Shown here: positions 41,164-49,981 of the stretch, piece after piece
Numbering within the stretch: position 1 is the first letter of the stretch
How the letters are laid out: the number at the start of each line of letters is the position of its first letter
Assembly: GCF_900638585.1 (NCBI RefSeq)
Contig: NZ_LR134523.1
Span: 1-64,000 of the forward strand
Direction of reading: 5' to 3'
DNA from: Aedoeadaptatus ivorii
Lineage (GTDB): Bacteria > Bacillota > Clostridia > Tissierellales > Peptoniphilaceae
Length of the DNA stretch: 64,000 bases
The notes under the pieces: generated by a model
The model's database searches: none
What the model was told of the DNA's origin: nothing
Seen by the model: the letters and a program-made list of their open reading frames with translations, nothing else
Made by a program: the position numbers and the translations under genes

Positions 41164-42177
41164 ATGAGAATGAAACAATGGATCGCGATTGGCATGTCCT
41201 GTTTGCTGCTCGCGGGCTGTGCGGCGGGTGCGGGCAAAAATGCCGATGCCGAAGCGCCGAAAGAGACTGCGACGGTAGAAAACAGCGCGGACAAAAAGGC
41301 GGAAGGGCTCCGGGTCGTCACTTCGACCTTTATTCTGGAGGATTTGGCGCGAGAAATTGCGGGCGAGCGCGCCGAGGTGCACTGCCTGATTCCCGAGGGC
41401 GAGGGAACCCATGGTTTTGAACCGACGCCGAAGGATATAAATACATTAAACGAAGCCGACGTCTTCCTCTACAATGGAGCGGGATTGGAATCCTGGACCG
41501 ACACCTTAATCGACCAGCTTCCCGATACCGTAGCGGTGGCCGAGGCTTCGGAGGGAATTGAACTCCTCGCCGGCGGCCATCACCACGACCACGACGGGGA
41601 AGACGCCCGCGAACACGACGCCGACGCGCACGGCCACGACGCGGCGGAACACGAACACGATCACGGCGGCAAGGATCCCCACGTTTGGATGGCGCCCGAA
41701 AACGCGCTGGTGATGGCGAAAAACATCACCCGGACGCTCAAACAAAAGGATCCCGACGGCGCCGAGACCTATGAGGGCAACTACAAACGCTTAGAAGAAA
41801 AATTACAACGCATGGACGAAGCGCTGCAGAAGGGCCTGAAAGACATTTCCCAACGGGAAATGGTGGTCAGCCACGAGGCCTACGGCTATCTCGCCGCCGC
41901 CTATGATCTGAAGCAGATTCCCATCGAGGGCATCAACTCCGAAGGGGAGCCGGATCCCAAGACGATGAAAGAAATCGTAGATCATATGCGCGAAAAGGGC
42001 ATCAAGACGGTGTTTACCGAGCCCGAAAAGAACGACAATATCGCCAAGGCCGTCGCCAAAGAGGCGGGGGACGACGTGAAAGTCGTGGAGTTGGATCCGA
42101 TGGAATACAAATCCGACAGCAGCTATATCGACCGAATGCAGAAGAATCTCGATGCATTGGAGAACGGATTGCGATGA
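41164..42177 (+). CDS. znuA: Zinc ABC transporter substrate-binding lipoprotein
   Basis: A 337-residue cluster A-I binding protein. Signal peptide with lipobox LLAGC (Cys19) anchors it outside the membrane. The His-rich charged loop near 135-165 (HHHDHDG, HAHGHD-type) and conserved zinc-ligand histidines (GTHGFEP, DPHVWMAP, SHEAYGY) point to zinc over manganese. The ATG at 41164 follows AAAGGAGG. Its stop overlaps znuC by 4 bp. Confidence 0.94.
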   Translation: MRMKQWIAIGMSCLLLAGCAAGAGKNADAEAPKETATVENSADKKAEGLRVVTSTFILEDLAREIAGERAEVHCLIPEGEGTHGFEPTPKDINTLNEADVFLYNGAGLESWTDTLIDQLPDTVAVAEASEGIELLAGGHHHDHDGEDAREHDADAHGHDAAEHEHDHGGKDPHVWMAPENALVMAKNITRTLKQKDPDGAETYEGNYKRLEEKLQRMDEALQKGLKDISQREMVVSHEAYGYLAAAYDLKQIPIEGINSEGEPDPKTMKEIVDHMREKGIKTVFTEPEKNDNIAKAVAKEAGDDVKVVELDPMEYKSDSSYIDRMQKNLDALENGLR

Positions 42178-42833
42178 AACACATTTACGAAATCGAAGAC
42201 CTGCATTTTTCCTACGGGAAAAATGTGGTGCTTCGCGGGGCAAATCTCTCTGTCAATCAGGGAGATTTTCTCGTATTGATCGGCGCAAACGGCGCCGGCA
42301 AGTCTACTTTTGTGCGCCTCTTGTTGGGGATCGAGACGCCGGATGCCGGCGAGATCCGCTTTTTGGGCGAGCCGGTGCGCGAGGAGGCGGATTTTTCGGA
42401 GGTCAGCTATGTGCCCCAGCTTACGGTGACCGCCTACGACTTTCCTATTACGGTGGCGGAGCTGATCGATTTGGGCAACTACGGCGAGAAGCTTTCCCGC
42501 GCGGAGCGGCGCCGCCGTAGAGACGACGCGCTGAGTTTGGTGGGACTCGAGGGTTTCGGCGAACGCCTATACGGGGCGCTATCCGGCGGCCAGCGCCAGC
42601 GGGTGTTGATCGCCAAGGCGCTGATTTCGCTCCCGAAGGTGTTGTTGCTCGACGAGCCCACTACGGGGATCGACCACGAAGCGCGGGCGTCCCTTTTCGA
42701 GCTCCTCTTACACCTGCACCGGGACCACGAAATCACCATTCTTATGATCACCCACGAACTGCATCTGATCGAGGGCGCCGTCGACGACATCTACGTCCTC
42801 GAGGACGGGCGCATAGAAAAGAGGGGGAACTGA
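42174..42833 (+). CDS. znuC: Zinc ABC transporter ATP-binding protein
   Basis: A 219-residue ABC ATPase powering zinc uptake. Walker A is GANGAGKST (39-47), the Q-loop follows, signature LSGGQRQRV, Walker B LLLLDEPTTGI and the switch His in ITHEL. It overlaps znuA (ATGA) and znuB (TGATG), so the three are translationally coupled. Confidence 0.95.
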   Translation: MKHIYEIEDLHFSYGKNVVLRGANLSVNQGDFLVLIGANGAGKSTFVRLLLGIETPDAGEIRFLGEPVREEADFSEVSYVPQLTVTAYDFPITVAELIDLGNYGEKLSRAERRRRRDDALSLVGLEGFGERLYGALSGGQRQRVLIAKALISLPKVLLLDEPTTGIDHEARASLFELLLHLHRDHEITILMITHELHLIEGAVDDIYVLEDGRIEKRGN

Positions 42834-43639
42834 TGGCGGACATCTTACAATACGAATATATGCGTCGCGCGCTTTTGATCGGGCTCGCCCTCTCCTTGGT
42901 GATTCCCTCTATGGGCGTGGTGATCGTCAACCGGCGGCTCTCTATGATCGGAGATGCCCTCAGCCACGTTTCCCTCGCCGGGGTCATGCTGGGGCTGCTC
43001 TTGGGTTTTAACCCCGTGGCGGGGGCGATCCTCACCTGCGTCTTCGCCGCCTTTTCGATGGAGTGGATTCGGCGCCGATTTCCCTCTTACGGCGAGATCG
43101 CCACGGCGATTTTGATGAGCGCCGGGGTGGGGCTCGCTTCGCTTCTATCGGGATTTGTGCGGGGCGGGGCGAATTTCGAGTCCTTTCTCTTCGGCACCAT
43201 CGTCGCCATCGGCGATTTCGAGTTTTATATGATCCTCGCCGTCGCCCTGGCGGTACTCGCTTTTTTGTACTTCGGCTATGAAAAGCTCCTGTACCTGTCC
43301 TTCGATCCGGTGGGGGCGCGCCTGGCGGGCATTCCCACGGATTTTTTAAGCGGCCTCTTCGTCGTATTGACGGGCCTTACCGTGGCGATCTCGGCACGCA
43401 CCGTCGGGGTGCTGATCATTTCGTCGCTTTTGGTGCTCCCCGTATCCTGTGCGCTGCAGCTTAAGCTCAGCTACAAAAAGACCCATATCGCCTCGACGAT
43501 CTTCGGCGTCCTCTTTACCGAAGCGGGGCTGATCCTATCCTATGCATTCGGCCTAAAGCCCGGGGGCAGCATCGTGCTCTTGGGGGTCGCGACCTTAATT
43601 TTGCTGCTCCTTGCGCCCGCCGCTAAAAACATCGTATAA
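42833..43639 (+). CDS. znuB: Zinc ABC transporter permease
   Basis: A 268-residue permease of the ABC-3 family with about eight membrane segments. Characteristic regions are MIGDALSHVSLAGVMLG near 40-55 and the coupling helix region LYLSFDPVGARLAGIP. Last gene of the znuABC operon. Confidence 0.94.
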   Translation: MADILQYEYMRRALLIGLALSLVIPSMGVVIVNRRLSMIGDALSHVSLAGVMLGLLLGFNPVAGAILTCVFAAFSMEWIRRRFPSYGEIATAILMSAGVGLASLLSGFVRGGANFESFLFGTIVAIGDFEFYMILAVALAVLAFLYFGYEKLLYLSFDPVGARLAGIPTDFLSGLFVVLTGLTVAISARTVGVLIISSLLVLPVSCALQLKLSYKKTHIASTIFGVLFTEAGLILSYAFGLKPGGSIVLLGVATLILLLLAPAAKNIV

Positions 43640-43675
43640 TCCGCCGCGGGGGTAAGTATACTGTTTTTCTTCTGT

Positions 43676-43681
43676 TATAAT
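43676..43681 (+). promoter_or_regulatory. Candidate -10 box for walJ
   Basis: TATAAT 18 bp before the walJ start; the region between znuB and walJ has no visible terminator and no convincing -35. Confidence 0.5.
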
Positions 43682-43698
43682 AGACATCGGAGGAAAAT

Positions 43699-44487
43699 AT
43701 GAAGTTTTGTTCATTGGCCAGCGGCAGTAGCGGAAACTGCCAATATATAGAAACCAAAGAAAAGAAAATACTCATAGACGGCGGCCTAAGCGGCAAAGCC
43801 ATCGAAAACAATCTGCGTGCCATCGGGGTCGATCCCGCCACTTTAGATGCGATCTTCGTCACCCACGAACACAACGACCATGTCAAGGGCGTGGGGATTT
43901 TGGCGCGCAGATACCATCTCGAGGTCTTTGCCAACGAAAATACCTGGCTCGCCATGGAAAAGACCGTAAAACACATCGACGAAAAGAAACGCGCGGTGTT
44001 CGAGAGCCGAAAGCCCTTCTTTTACGGGGACCTTTCGGTCTATCCCATGCCTCTGTTCCACGACGCGGCGGAAGGCTGCGGCTTTGTGGTCTCGGCGGGG
44101 AACAAGAAGATCTCGCATCTTACCGACACCGGCTGGGTAAATACCGATATGCTCGAGAAGATGCGCGGCAGCGATCTGTATTATTTGGAGAGCAATCACG
44201 ATACCGAAATGCTTCGAAATGGGCCCTACCCTCGCGTGTTAAAAGAGCGGATCGCCTCTACCCGGGGGCACTTGTCCAACGACCACTGCGCCGAGCTCTT
44301 GTCGGGGCTCTTAGAAAAAAAGGGCGAGCACGTGGTTCTCGCCCATCTGTCCGGCGAGAACAATCTGCCGCTGTTGGCGGCGCGTTCCGCCCGGGAGGCC
44401 CTCGCCGAAAACTCGGTCTACGAAGGCGTCGATTTTATGCTTCAGGTGGCGACCCCCAAGGTGCCCTGCCGCTGTATCGAATTGTAA
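43699..44487 (+). CDS. walJ: MBL-fold metallohydrolase WalJ (YycJ)
   Basis: A 262-residue metallo-beta-lactamase-fold protein with the metal-binding motif THEHNDHVKG (HxHxDH) near 57-66. It starts MKFCSLASGSSGNCQYI, the WalJ hallmark. WalJ is a 5'-3' exonuclease linked to mismatch repair and the WalRK cell-wall system in other Bacillota; the walRK genes are not adjacent here. surE follows after 10 bp. Confidence 0.93.
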   Translation: MKFCSLASGSSGNCQYIETKEKKILIDGGLSGKAIENNLRAIGVDPATLDAIFVTHEHNDHVKGVGILARRYHLEVFANENTWLAMEKTVKHIDEKKRAVFESRKPFFYGDLSVYPMPLFHDAAEGCGFVVSAGNKKISHLTDTGWVNTDMLEKMRGSDLYYLESNHDTEMLRNGPYPRVLKERIASTRGHLSNDHCAELLSGLLEKKGEHVVLAHLSGENNLPLLAARSAREALAENSVYEGVDFMLQVATPKVPCRCIEL

Positions 44488-44497
44488 AGGAGAAGTC

Positions 44498-45259
44498 ATG
44501 AAGATATTACTCACCAACGACGACGGCTATTTTGCCCCGGGGATCCGGGCGCTCGCCAAGGTGCTCGAGAAGGACCACGACGTGATCGTTGTTGCCCCGG
44601 AAACCGAACACTCCGGCCAGAGCCACGCCATCACCATCAACCGCGCGCTGGTGGTAAAAGAAGTCGAACTCGAAGGCGTACAATCCAAAGCGTATAGCGT
44701 ATCCGGCACGCCGGCGGACTGCGTGCGGGCGGGGGTCGACAAGATCGTGCCCGAACGGCCCGATGTGATTTTTTCGGGCTGCAATCTGGGCTACAACGCC
44801 GGCATGGACATCATCTATTCCGGCACCGTCAGTGCGGCGCTGGAAGGCTCGCTTTTGGGGATTCCCTCGGTCGCCGTCAGCGCCCGCTGGGTAGAAGGGG
44901 ACGCTAGGTACGACGCGGCCGCAAAGATCGCCAAGGAGATCTTCGATAAGGTGGAGGACGCCTTTATGCACTATCCCGAACCTATGGTCTTAAATATCAA
45001 TGTGCCCTATTTGCCCTACGAAGAAATTAAGGGGATCCAGGTCGCGGAGATCGGCGACAACGCCTATGACTACTATTTCGAAGAAGAAGTGGAGGGCGTA
45101 CGTCGATTATCCCTGCGGGGTCGCGCCAAGACCGACCACGCCGCCGGCACCGACCGCTATTATTTGGAACGCAATTATGCCACCCTCACCCCCTTGGTCT
45201 ACGGGATGGCGGATCCGCATCAAATATTGCGGCTCAAGAGTTGGTTCGATGAAGCGTAA
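44498..45259 (+). CDS. surE: 5'/3'-nucleotidase SurE
   Basis: A 253-residue SurE phosphatase that removes phosphate from nucleoside monophosphates. The metal site begins ILLTNDDGYFAPGI (acidic pair Asp8-Asp9) with conserved SGQSHAIT and VSGTPADCVRAG. The GGAG site and ATG are clear. Its 3' end overlaps the EamA gene by 11 bp. Confidence 0.96.
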   Translation: MKILLTNDDGYFAPGIRALAKVLEKDHDVIVVAPETEHSGQSHAITINRALVVKEVELEGVQSKAYSVSGTPADCVRAGVDKIVPERPDVIFSGCNLGYNAGMDIIYSGTVSAALEGSLLGIPSVAVSARWVEGDARYDAAAKIAKEIFDKVEDAFMHYPEPMVLNINVPYLPYEEIKGIQVAEIGDNAYDYYFEEEVEGVRRLSLRGRAKTDHAAGTDRYYLERNYATLTPLVYGMADPHQILRLKSWFDEA

Positions 45260-46148
45260 AACCATCGATCCAACGACGCAGGCAGAACTGATGTTGTGGG
45301 CGCTGGCCATGATCTGGGGCGGAAGCTTCGTCGCCGCGAAGTTTTCCATAGAGAGCTTCTCTCCCTACCCGGTCATGGTCATTCGCTTTTTTTTGGGCGC
45401 ATTGCTCCTACTCCTCGCCGTTCCCGCGGCCCGCAAGCGGCCGGATCGGATCACGTGGATCGGGGGCATAGAGCTCGGTCTCCTGCTGGGCATTGCCACC
45501 GCTTTTCAGATGGTGGGGCTCCAGTACACCACGCCGGCCAACCAGACCTTTATCATCGTAAGTTATGTGGTCACCGTACCCCTATTGCGGTTTGTATTCC
45601 GCCGCGTGGTACCGGGGCGACATATCGCCTTGGCTGCGCTCTTTACCGTGGCGGGCGTGGGCTTTTTGACCGTGGGACCGAATTTTCACCTGAACCGGGG
45701 CGACGTACTCACCTTTATTATGTCGCTGCTCTTTGCGGTGCAGATTCTGCGGATCGACCGCTATATGCCGCATATCGATAATGCGGTACAGTTTACCGTC
45801 ATCCAACTCATCGTGGCGGGCGCGATCTCTTTGGCGCTGTGGTTTTTTATGAAAAGGCCCGTATTTACGGGACCCGTAACCCTTCGCGCCGTAGGGGGAC
45901 TGACCTATATCGTCGTCTTAAATACCGCCATCGCCTACCTCTTGCAGAACTACGCCCAGCGCTACGCCCCGCCCGATAAAAGCGCGCTGATCATCAGCTC
46001 CGAATCGCTCTTTGGTACCTTTGCCGCCTATGTCTTTGCCGGCGAGGTATTCTATCCGAAAAAGATTCTGGGCTGCGTGCTCATCCTCGTGGGGCAATTT
46101 TTTGCCCAGGTGCTGCCGACCCTAAAGCGGCGGGCAGCAAAAAAATAG
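45249..46148 (+). CDS. EamA/DMT-family transporter
   Basis: A 299-residue, ten-segment EamA permease with two repeats. The first segment LWALAMIWGGSFVAAKFS and the later QNYAQRYAPPDKSALIISSESLFGTFAAY match the RhaT/EamA group. The ATG at 45249 sits in the surE 3' end; the frame extends upstream within surE but without features of a transporter. Substrate unknown. Confidence 0.9.
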   Translation: MKRKTIDPTTQAELMLWALAMIWGGSFVAAKFSIESFSPYPVMVIRFFLGALLLLLAVPAARKRPDRITWIGGIELGLLLGIATAFQMVGLQYTTPANQTFIIVSYVVTVPLLRFVFRRVVPGRHIALAALFTVAGVGFLTVGPNFHLNRGDVLTFIMSLLFAVQILRIDRYMPHIDNAVQFTVIQLIVAGAISLALWFFMKRPVFTGPVTLRAVGGLTYIVVLNTAIAYLLQNYAQRYAPPDKSALIISSESLFGTFAAYVFAGEVFYPKKILGCVLILVGQFFAQVLPTLKRRAAKK

Positions 46149-46250
46149 GAACGTTTTTGTAGAAATCGCGTAAAATATAAAAAAATCGGGTATATGTGCA
46201 AAAAGTACGAACAGAATCCGACGGAACGCAATCGCAAAAAAGGGGTTATT

Positions 46251-47030
46251 ATGCAAAAATCAACGCAAGATATATTCAAAGAAATGTGGAAAGTGATTCT
46301 CGCCTACGTGGTTTTATCGGGAATCATCACTGCCGTTTTGGATCTGGGGGGTCTGGGCTTGACGGCCGCTATCGATCCGGCGGACTTCGCCGGGGGATTT
46401 CAGTTCGATCCCTCTATGATCACCGGCATGATCCCCGCGCTTTTGACGCAGTTTGTCGTCAATCTCGTCCTCGACATGGTGAGTTTGGGGATCTTTCTCG
46501 CCATCTACCGCAATAAGGTCTACGATACGCAGGTGGAATTTGCGGACATCTTCTATTTCTTCAACGGGGAGGCCCCCAAGACCGTTCTCGCACTGATTCT
46601 TAAAAACATTCTGTCCCTTATCGGCCTGGTCCTCTTCCTCGTCCCCGGCATCGTATTTACTATCGCCATGATCCCCTTCGGCGTCGTGGCGGGTTTGATC
46701 CAAGTGCACGGCGAAATGGAGGTTTGGGGCTCGATCAAAAAGACCTGGGAGACCTCCAAGGGCTATAAGGGCCTGATCTTCGGACGCGTGTTGATCGCGG
46801 CGATCCTGAGCGGCGTCATCGGCGGAATCGTCGGCCTCCCCAGCATTCTCGCCCCCGAAGTCTTTGTCGCACAGCCTGCAAAGACGATTATGAATCTGAT
46901 CGTCGTGATCGTGACCGGCATGATCTACTATGTGGTATGGATCGACCTCATTCGCGAAATGACCGAACGCGGCGCCTTCCGCCTGTTGGTGGCCGATCCC
47001 GATCGAATCGAGGAGGCGGAGCAGCTATGA
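46251..47030 (+). CDS. Multispan membrane protein, GDPD-membrane-domain/DUF975-like
   Basis: A 259-residue protein with about six membrane segments and no enzymatic domain. Patterns such as FYFFNGEAPKTVLALILKNI and VWGSIKKTWETSKGYKGLIF resemble the membrane domains grouped as GPDPase_memb or DUF975. The ATG at 46251 follows AAAAGGGG. It overlaps the next gene by 4 bp. Function unknown. Confidence 0.7.
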   Translation: MQKSTQDIFKEMWKVILAYVVLSGIITAVLDLGGLGLTAAIDPADFAGGFQFDPSMITGMIPALLTQFVVNLVLDMVSLGIFLAIYRNKVYDTQVEFADIFYFFNGEAPKTVLALILKNILSLIGLVLFLVPGIVFTIAMIPFGVVAGLIQVHGEMEVWGSIKKTWETSKGYKGLIFGRVLIAAILSGVIGGIVGLPSILAPEVFVAQPAKTIMNLIVVIVTGMIYYVVWIDLIREMTERGAFRLLVADPDRIEEAEQL

Positions 47031-47338
47031 AGTATATCAAGGTAGAAATCCTGATGCCCGAGGCTTTTGTGGTGGAACTCGCCAACGACTTGAACGAAGC
47101 GGGCATCTTGAAAGAAGACTGTTACGACTACACCTTTTCCGTAAGCCGCGTGCAGGGACACTGGCGCCCCTTGGAAGGGGCCGACCCCTACGACGGCGAA
47201 GTGGGCAAGGTACAGACCAAAGAAGAAGCCAAGGTGGAGTTTCGCATTCGCGAAGAGGATCTGGAAGAGGTGCAGCGCATTATCGACCGCATCCACCCCT
47301 ACGAAGTGCCCGTCGTCAACTACATCCCCCTCTTGTAA
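47027..47338 (+). CDS. Stand-alone NIF3-insert/CutA-like PII-fold protein
   Basis: A 103-residue protein matching the domain inserted in NIF3/YqfO proteins. Telltale segments are PLEGADPYDGEVGKV and the final IHPYEVPVVNYIPLL. In YqfO the domain has a PII/CutA-like fold; as a separate protein it may sense a small molecule or metal. The ATG overlaps the stop of the membrane-protein gene, so the two are coupled. A terminator follows. Confidence 0.8.
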   Translation: MKYIKVEILMPEAFVVELANDLNEAGILKEDCYDYTFSVSRVQGHWRPLEGADPYDGEVGKVQTKEEAKVEFRIREEDLEEVQRIIDRIHPYEVPVVNYIPLL

Positions 47339-47376
47339 TAAGGGGAAATTTAAGAAACATCCAAATTCGAAGAGAG

Positions 47377-47398
47377 AAGTGCCGCAGGGCACTTTTTT
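47377..47398 (+). terminator. Terminator after the PII-fold gene
   Basis: AAGTGCC-(GCAG)-GGCACTTTTTTC stem-loop. Confidence 0.85.
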
Positions 47399-47441
47399 CG
47401 TCCCGAAATTCGCTACACTCTATATAAAGTGAGGCGAAATT

Positions 47442-47492
47442 ATGATCGGAATTATTGTATGTATCATTATCATCATTATGTGGTTTTTATAG
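47442..47492 (+). CDS. Putative 16-residue hydrophobic microprotein
   Basis: An ORF of 16 codons encodes MIGIIVCIIIIIMWFL, one complete membrane helix. It has a ribosome site (GTGAGGCGAA) and follows a terminator and a TATATAA box, so it would be the first cistron of the nfo message. Its stop TAG overlaps the AGGAGG of nfo. It is too short for most gene finders. It may be a membrane microprotein or just couple translation into nfo. Confidence 0.5.
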   Translation: MIGIIVCIIIIIMWFL

Positions 47493-47500
47493 GAGGCAAT

Positions 47501-48328
47501 ATGCGCGCCATCGGCTATCATATTTCGGCGTCTCGGGGACTTGTCCGCGCCATGGAGGAGGCGACGTCCTTCGGGGCGAGCGCCATGCAGTGTTTTACGA
47601 GAAACCCCCGAGGTTCGCGGGCAAAGGCGTTGGATCTCGACGACATTCGCCGCTTTGAGGCGGTGCGAAAGGGATTCGGCCCGGTCTTTCTGCACGGCGC
47701 CTATACCATGAATCTCGCGTCGAAAGACGAGGGGGTGCGCGCCCGCAGCGAGGCGCTTTTGGCCGATGACCTGGCACGGCTTCAGGCCTACCCCGCCGAT
47801 ACGATCTACGTCTTTCACCCCGGCGCCCATACCGGCGACGGCATAGAGACGGGGATCCTCCGCATCGTGCGCGCCCTGGATCGCCTGCGCGAGGACTTCG
47901 GCGCGGGGACGATTTGTCTGGAGACCATGAGCGGAAAGGGAAGCGAGGTGGGCGGCCGACTGGAGGAGATCGCCGCCATACTCTCGGCCGTGGGCGATCC
48001 GCATCTGCACGTGGTCTTGGACAGCTGCCACCTATACAGCGCGGGCTACGACCTCGCCCGACCCGAAGCGGTGGCCGCGGCGATCGAAGAGACGGTGGGA
48101 CTTTCGCGGGTGCGCGGCATCCACTTAAACGATTCGCTTACGCCCTTGGCTTCGAAAAAGGACCGCCACGCCCCCATCGGCGCGGGGCATATAGGGACGG
48201 AGGTCTTGGCGCGCTTTGTCGGCTATGAGGCATTTTCGCATCTGCCCATCGTCCTCGAGACGCCGGGCGAAGGCGCAGACCACGCCAAAGAGATTCGAGC
48301 GCTCCGACGCGCTTTGGGCGAAGGGTAA
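47501..48328 (+). CDS. nfo: Deoxyribonuclease IV (apurinic endonuclease)
   Basis: Endonuclease IV cuts at abasic sites and 3' blocks in base-excision repair, using three zinc ions. The 275-residue TIM barrel contains SGKGSEVGG-type and VVLDSCHLYSAGYD metal segments, HLNDS, and the final IVLETPGEG. The ATG at 47501 sits 6 bp after AGGAGG; the frame runs further upstream but without a start that fits. Confidence 0.95.
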   Translation: MRAIGYHISASRGLVRAMEEATSFGASAMQCFTRNPRGSRAKALDLDDIRRFEAVRKGFGPVFLHGAYTMNLASKDEGVRARSEALLADDLARLQAYPADTIYVFHPGAHTGDGIETGILRIVRALDRLREDFGAGTICLETMSGKGSEVGGRLEEIAAILSAVGDPHLHVVLDSCHLYSAGYDLARPEAVAAAIEETVGLSRVRGIHLNDSLTPLASKKDRHAPIGAGHIGTEVLARFVGYEAFSHLPIVLETPGEGADHAKEIRALRRALGEG

Positions 48329-48405
48329 GGGAAAGGAATCGACCCTTTCGGCATAGAAATAGGGGAAAACGGGTACAGACTATGCTATAGCGAGAATTGC
48401 GCGCG

Positions 48406-48423
48406 GCGCACTGTGCGCACGCG
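48406..48423 (+). promoter_or_regulatory. GC-rich palindrome between -10 and metallopeptidase start
   Basis: Perfect GCGCAC-T-GTGCGC (48406-48418), extendable by imperfect CGCG pairing, just downstream of a TATGCTATAG box. It could be an operator or a hairpin controlling access to the ribosome site. Confidence 0.35.
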
Positions 48424-48449
48424 ATTTGCCGAAGAAAGGGGGGGCCCCG

Positions 48450-49301
48450 ATGAAATTTCAAGGACGTAGGGGAAGTTCCAATATTAACGATATGCGCGGC
48501 GGCGGAGGCGGCGGTCGCTTCCCCGTGGGCGGTCTGGGCATCGGGGGGATTCTGATCCTCTTGCTCCTGCGCCTGTTGGGCGGCGGGGGATTCGACGTGA
48601 ATCCCGGCACAGAGACGACAAGCCCGCCGGCGCAGACGCGCCAACAGGCGAGCACCGAGGATACGCTCTATGAATTCGCCTCGGTGGTCCTCGCCGACAC
48701 CGAAGACATTTGGACCGAGCAGTTTCAGGAGCACGGGCAGGAGTACCATCCGCCGCAGATGAATATATTTACCGGCGCGGTACAGAGCGGTTGCGGCTAC
48801 GCCTCGGCGCAGACCGGTCCCTTTTACTGTCCCGCCGACCAATCGGTGTATCTGGATCTGTCCTTTTACGACGACCTGACCCGTAAGCTCGGCGCCCGGG
48901 GCGACTACGCCTTTGCCTATGTCATCGCCCACGAGGTGGGCCACCACGTGCAGCGGGAATTGGGCGTGATGAGTCAGGTGCAGAACATTCAGCAGCGTGT
49001 CTCGAAAGAAGACGCCAATCGCTGGAGCGTGGCGCTGGAACTCCAGGCGGACTATCTCGCCGGGGTGGTGGCGCGGCACCAACAAGAGGCGGGCTATTTG
49101 GACCCGGGCGACATCGAAGAGGCGATCTCCGCCACCATTGCCGTCGGCGACGATACCCTGCAGAAACGGGCGCAGGGCTATGTGGTGCCCGACTCCTTTA
49201 CCCACGGCACCGCCGAACAGCGCACCGAGTGGTATAAGCGGGGATGGAATGCGGGGGATCTCTCCGACTGGAACACATTCTCCGCCCTGGGCCTGCAGTA
49301 A
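48450..49301 (+). CDS. Neutral zinc metallopeptidase, KPN_02809 (YpfJ) family
   Basis: A 283-residue membrane-anchored peptidase with a Gly/Arg-rich N terminus, one membrane segment (about 32-48) and a zincin domain with the active site AHEVGHHVQ. The start KFQGRRGSSNINDMRG is the family hallmark. The ATG at 48450 follows AAAGGGGG. Substrate unknown. Confidence 0.92.
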   Translation: MKFQGRRGSSNINDMRGGGGGGRFPVGGLGIGGILILLLLRLLGGGGFDVNPGTETTSPPAQTRQQASTEDTLYEFASVVLADTEDIWTEQFQEHGQEYHPPQMNIFTGAVQSGCGYASAQTGPFYCPADQSVYLDLSFYDDLTRKLGARGDYAFAYVIAHEVGHHVQRELGVMSQVQNIQQRVSKEDANRWSVALELQADYLAGVVARHQQEAGYLDPGDIEEAISATIAVGDDTLQKRAQGYVVPDSFTHGTAEQRTEWYKRGWNAGDLSDWNTFSALGLQ

Positions 49302-49346
49302 ATTCGATCCTATACACGCATACCGAACGAGAGTGAGGAGGACCCT

Positions 49347-49898
49347 ATGAAGAAATTGCTACCCCTATTGGCGCTGAGCGCCCTGCTCGTCGCCTGCGGT
49401 CCCCGGGCCGCCACGGAAGGGGCAGATTCCCCAAACGCGCCGACCGGCGCCGAAAAAGAGACGGGAAGGCAATCGGAAGGCTTTAACCCCTCCGATGCGG
49501 AAAAGTCTTTGATGGATGTAGCCGAGACCTTCCTCAGCGAATTTCCCCAGGGGCAGATCACCGAGATCGAGTACGAAGCCGATACCGGTCGTTTTGTCGT
49601 AGAGGGCGTGATGGGCGAAAAAGAGGTATCGATCGAAATGCCCGCCACCGGAACCAAGATCGTCTCCAAGGAAGAGGGACGCGAGGGGGATGCGGCCGAA
49701 GCGCCCGTCCTCGACGTGGGGCCCCTCGCCGAGTGGAAAGAAGCCGTCGAGCGCGCCCAAGAGGAGCGGCCCGAGGCGCCTTTCGAGGGCTTTGAATTGC
49801 ATCGGGAAGGCGAAAAGACCGTCTACGAGATGGAATTCGAGGAAGCGGACGATCTCAAGATGGACGCCGAAAGCCTGGCGATCCTATCCGATTCCTAA
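49347..49898 (+). CDS. PepSY-like lipoprotein
   Basis: A 183-residue lipoprotein: lipobox LLVAC (Cys17), a low-complexity linker, then a PepSY-type domain (about 53-100, ITEIEYEADTGRFVVEGVMGEKEVSIEM) and a second, less clear copy. PepSY proteins are thought to inhibit peptidases or regulate the cell surface. It follows the metallopeptidase, whose activity it might restrain; this is inference. Confidence 0.82.
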   Translation: MKKLLPLLALSALLVACGPRAATEGADSPNAPTGAEKETGRQSEGFNPSDAEKSLMDVAETFLSEFPQGQITEIEYEADTGRFVVEGVMGEKEVSIEMPATGTKIVSKEEGREGDAAEAPVLDVGPLAEWKEAVERAQEERPEAPFEGFELHREGEKTVYEMEFEEADDLKMDAESLAILSDS

Positions 49899-49909
49899 AT
49901 ACTCTTTCG

Positions 49910-49934
49910 ACCGGCCGAAGCGCCGGTTTTTTTG
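49910..49934 (+). terminator. Terminator after the lipoprotein gene
   Basis: ACCGGC/GCCGGT stem with T7 tract. Confidence 0.8.
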
Positions 49935-49946
49935 TTGCATTTCTAC

Positions 49947-49972
49947 ACAAAAAAATCCGCCCGCAGGCGGAT
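49947..49972 (-). terminator. Terminator of the CHR-EIIC-CHR operon (minus strand)
   Basis: ATCCGCC-CGCA-GGCGGAT with an A-tract on the plus strand (T-tract on the minus strand). Confidence 0.88.
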
Positions 49973-49981
49973 GCGATAGGA

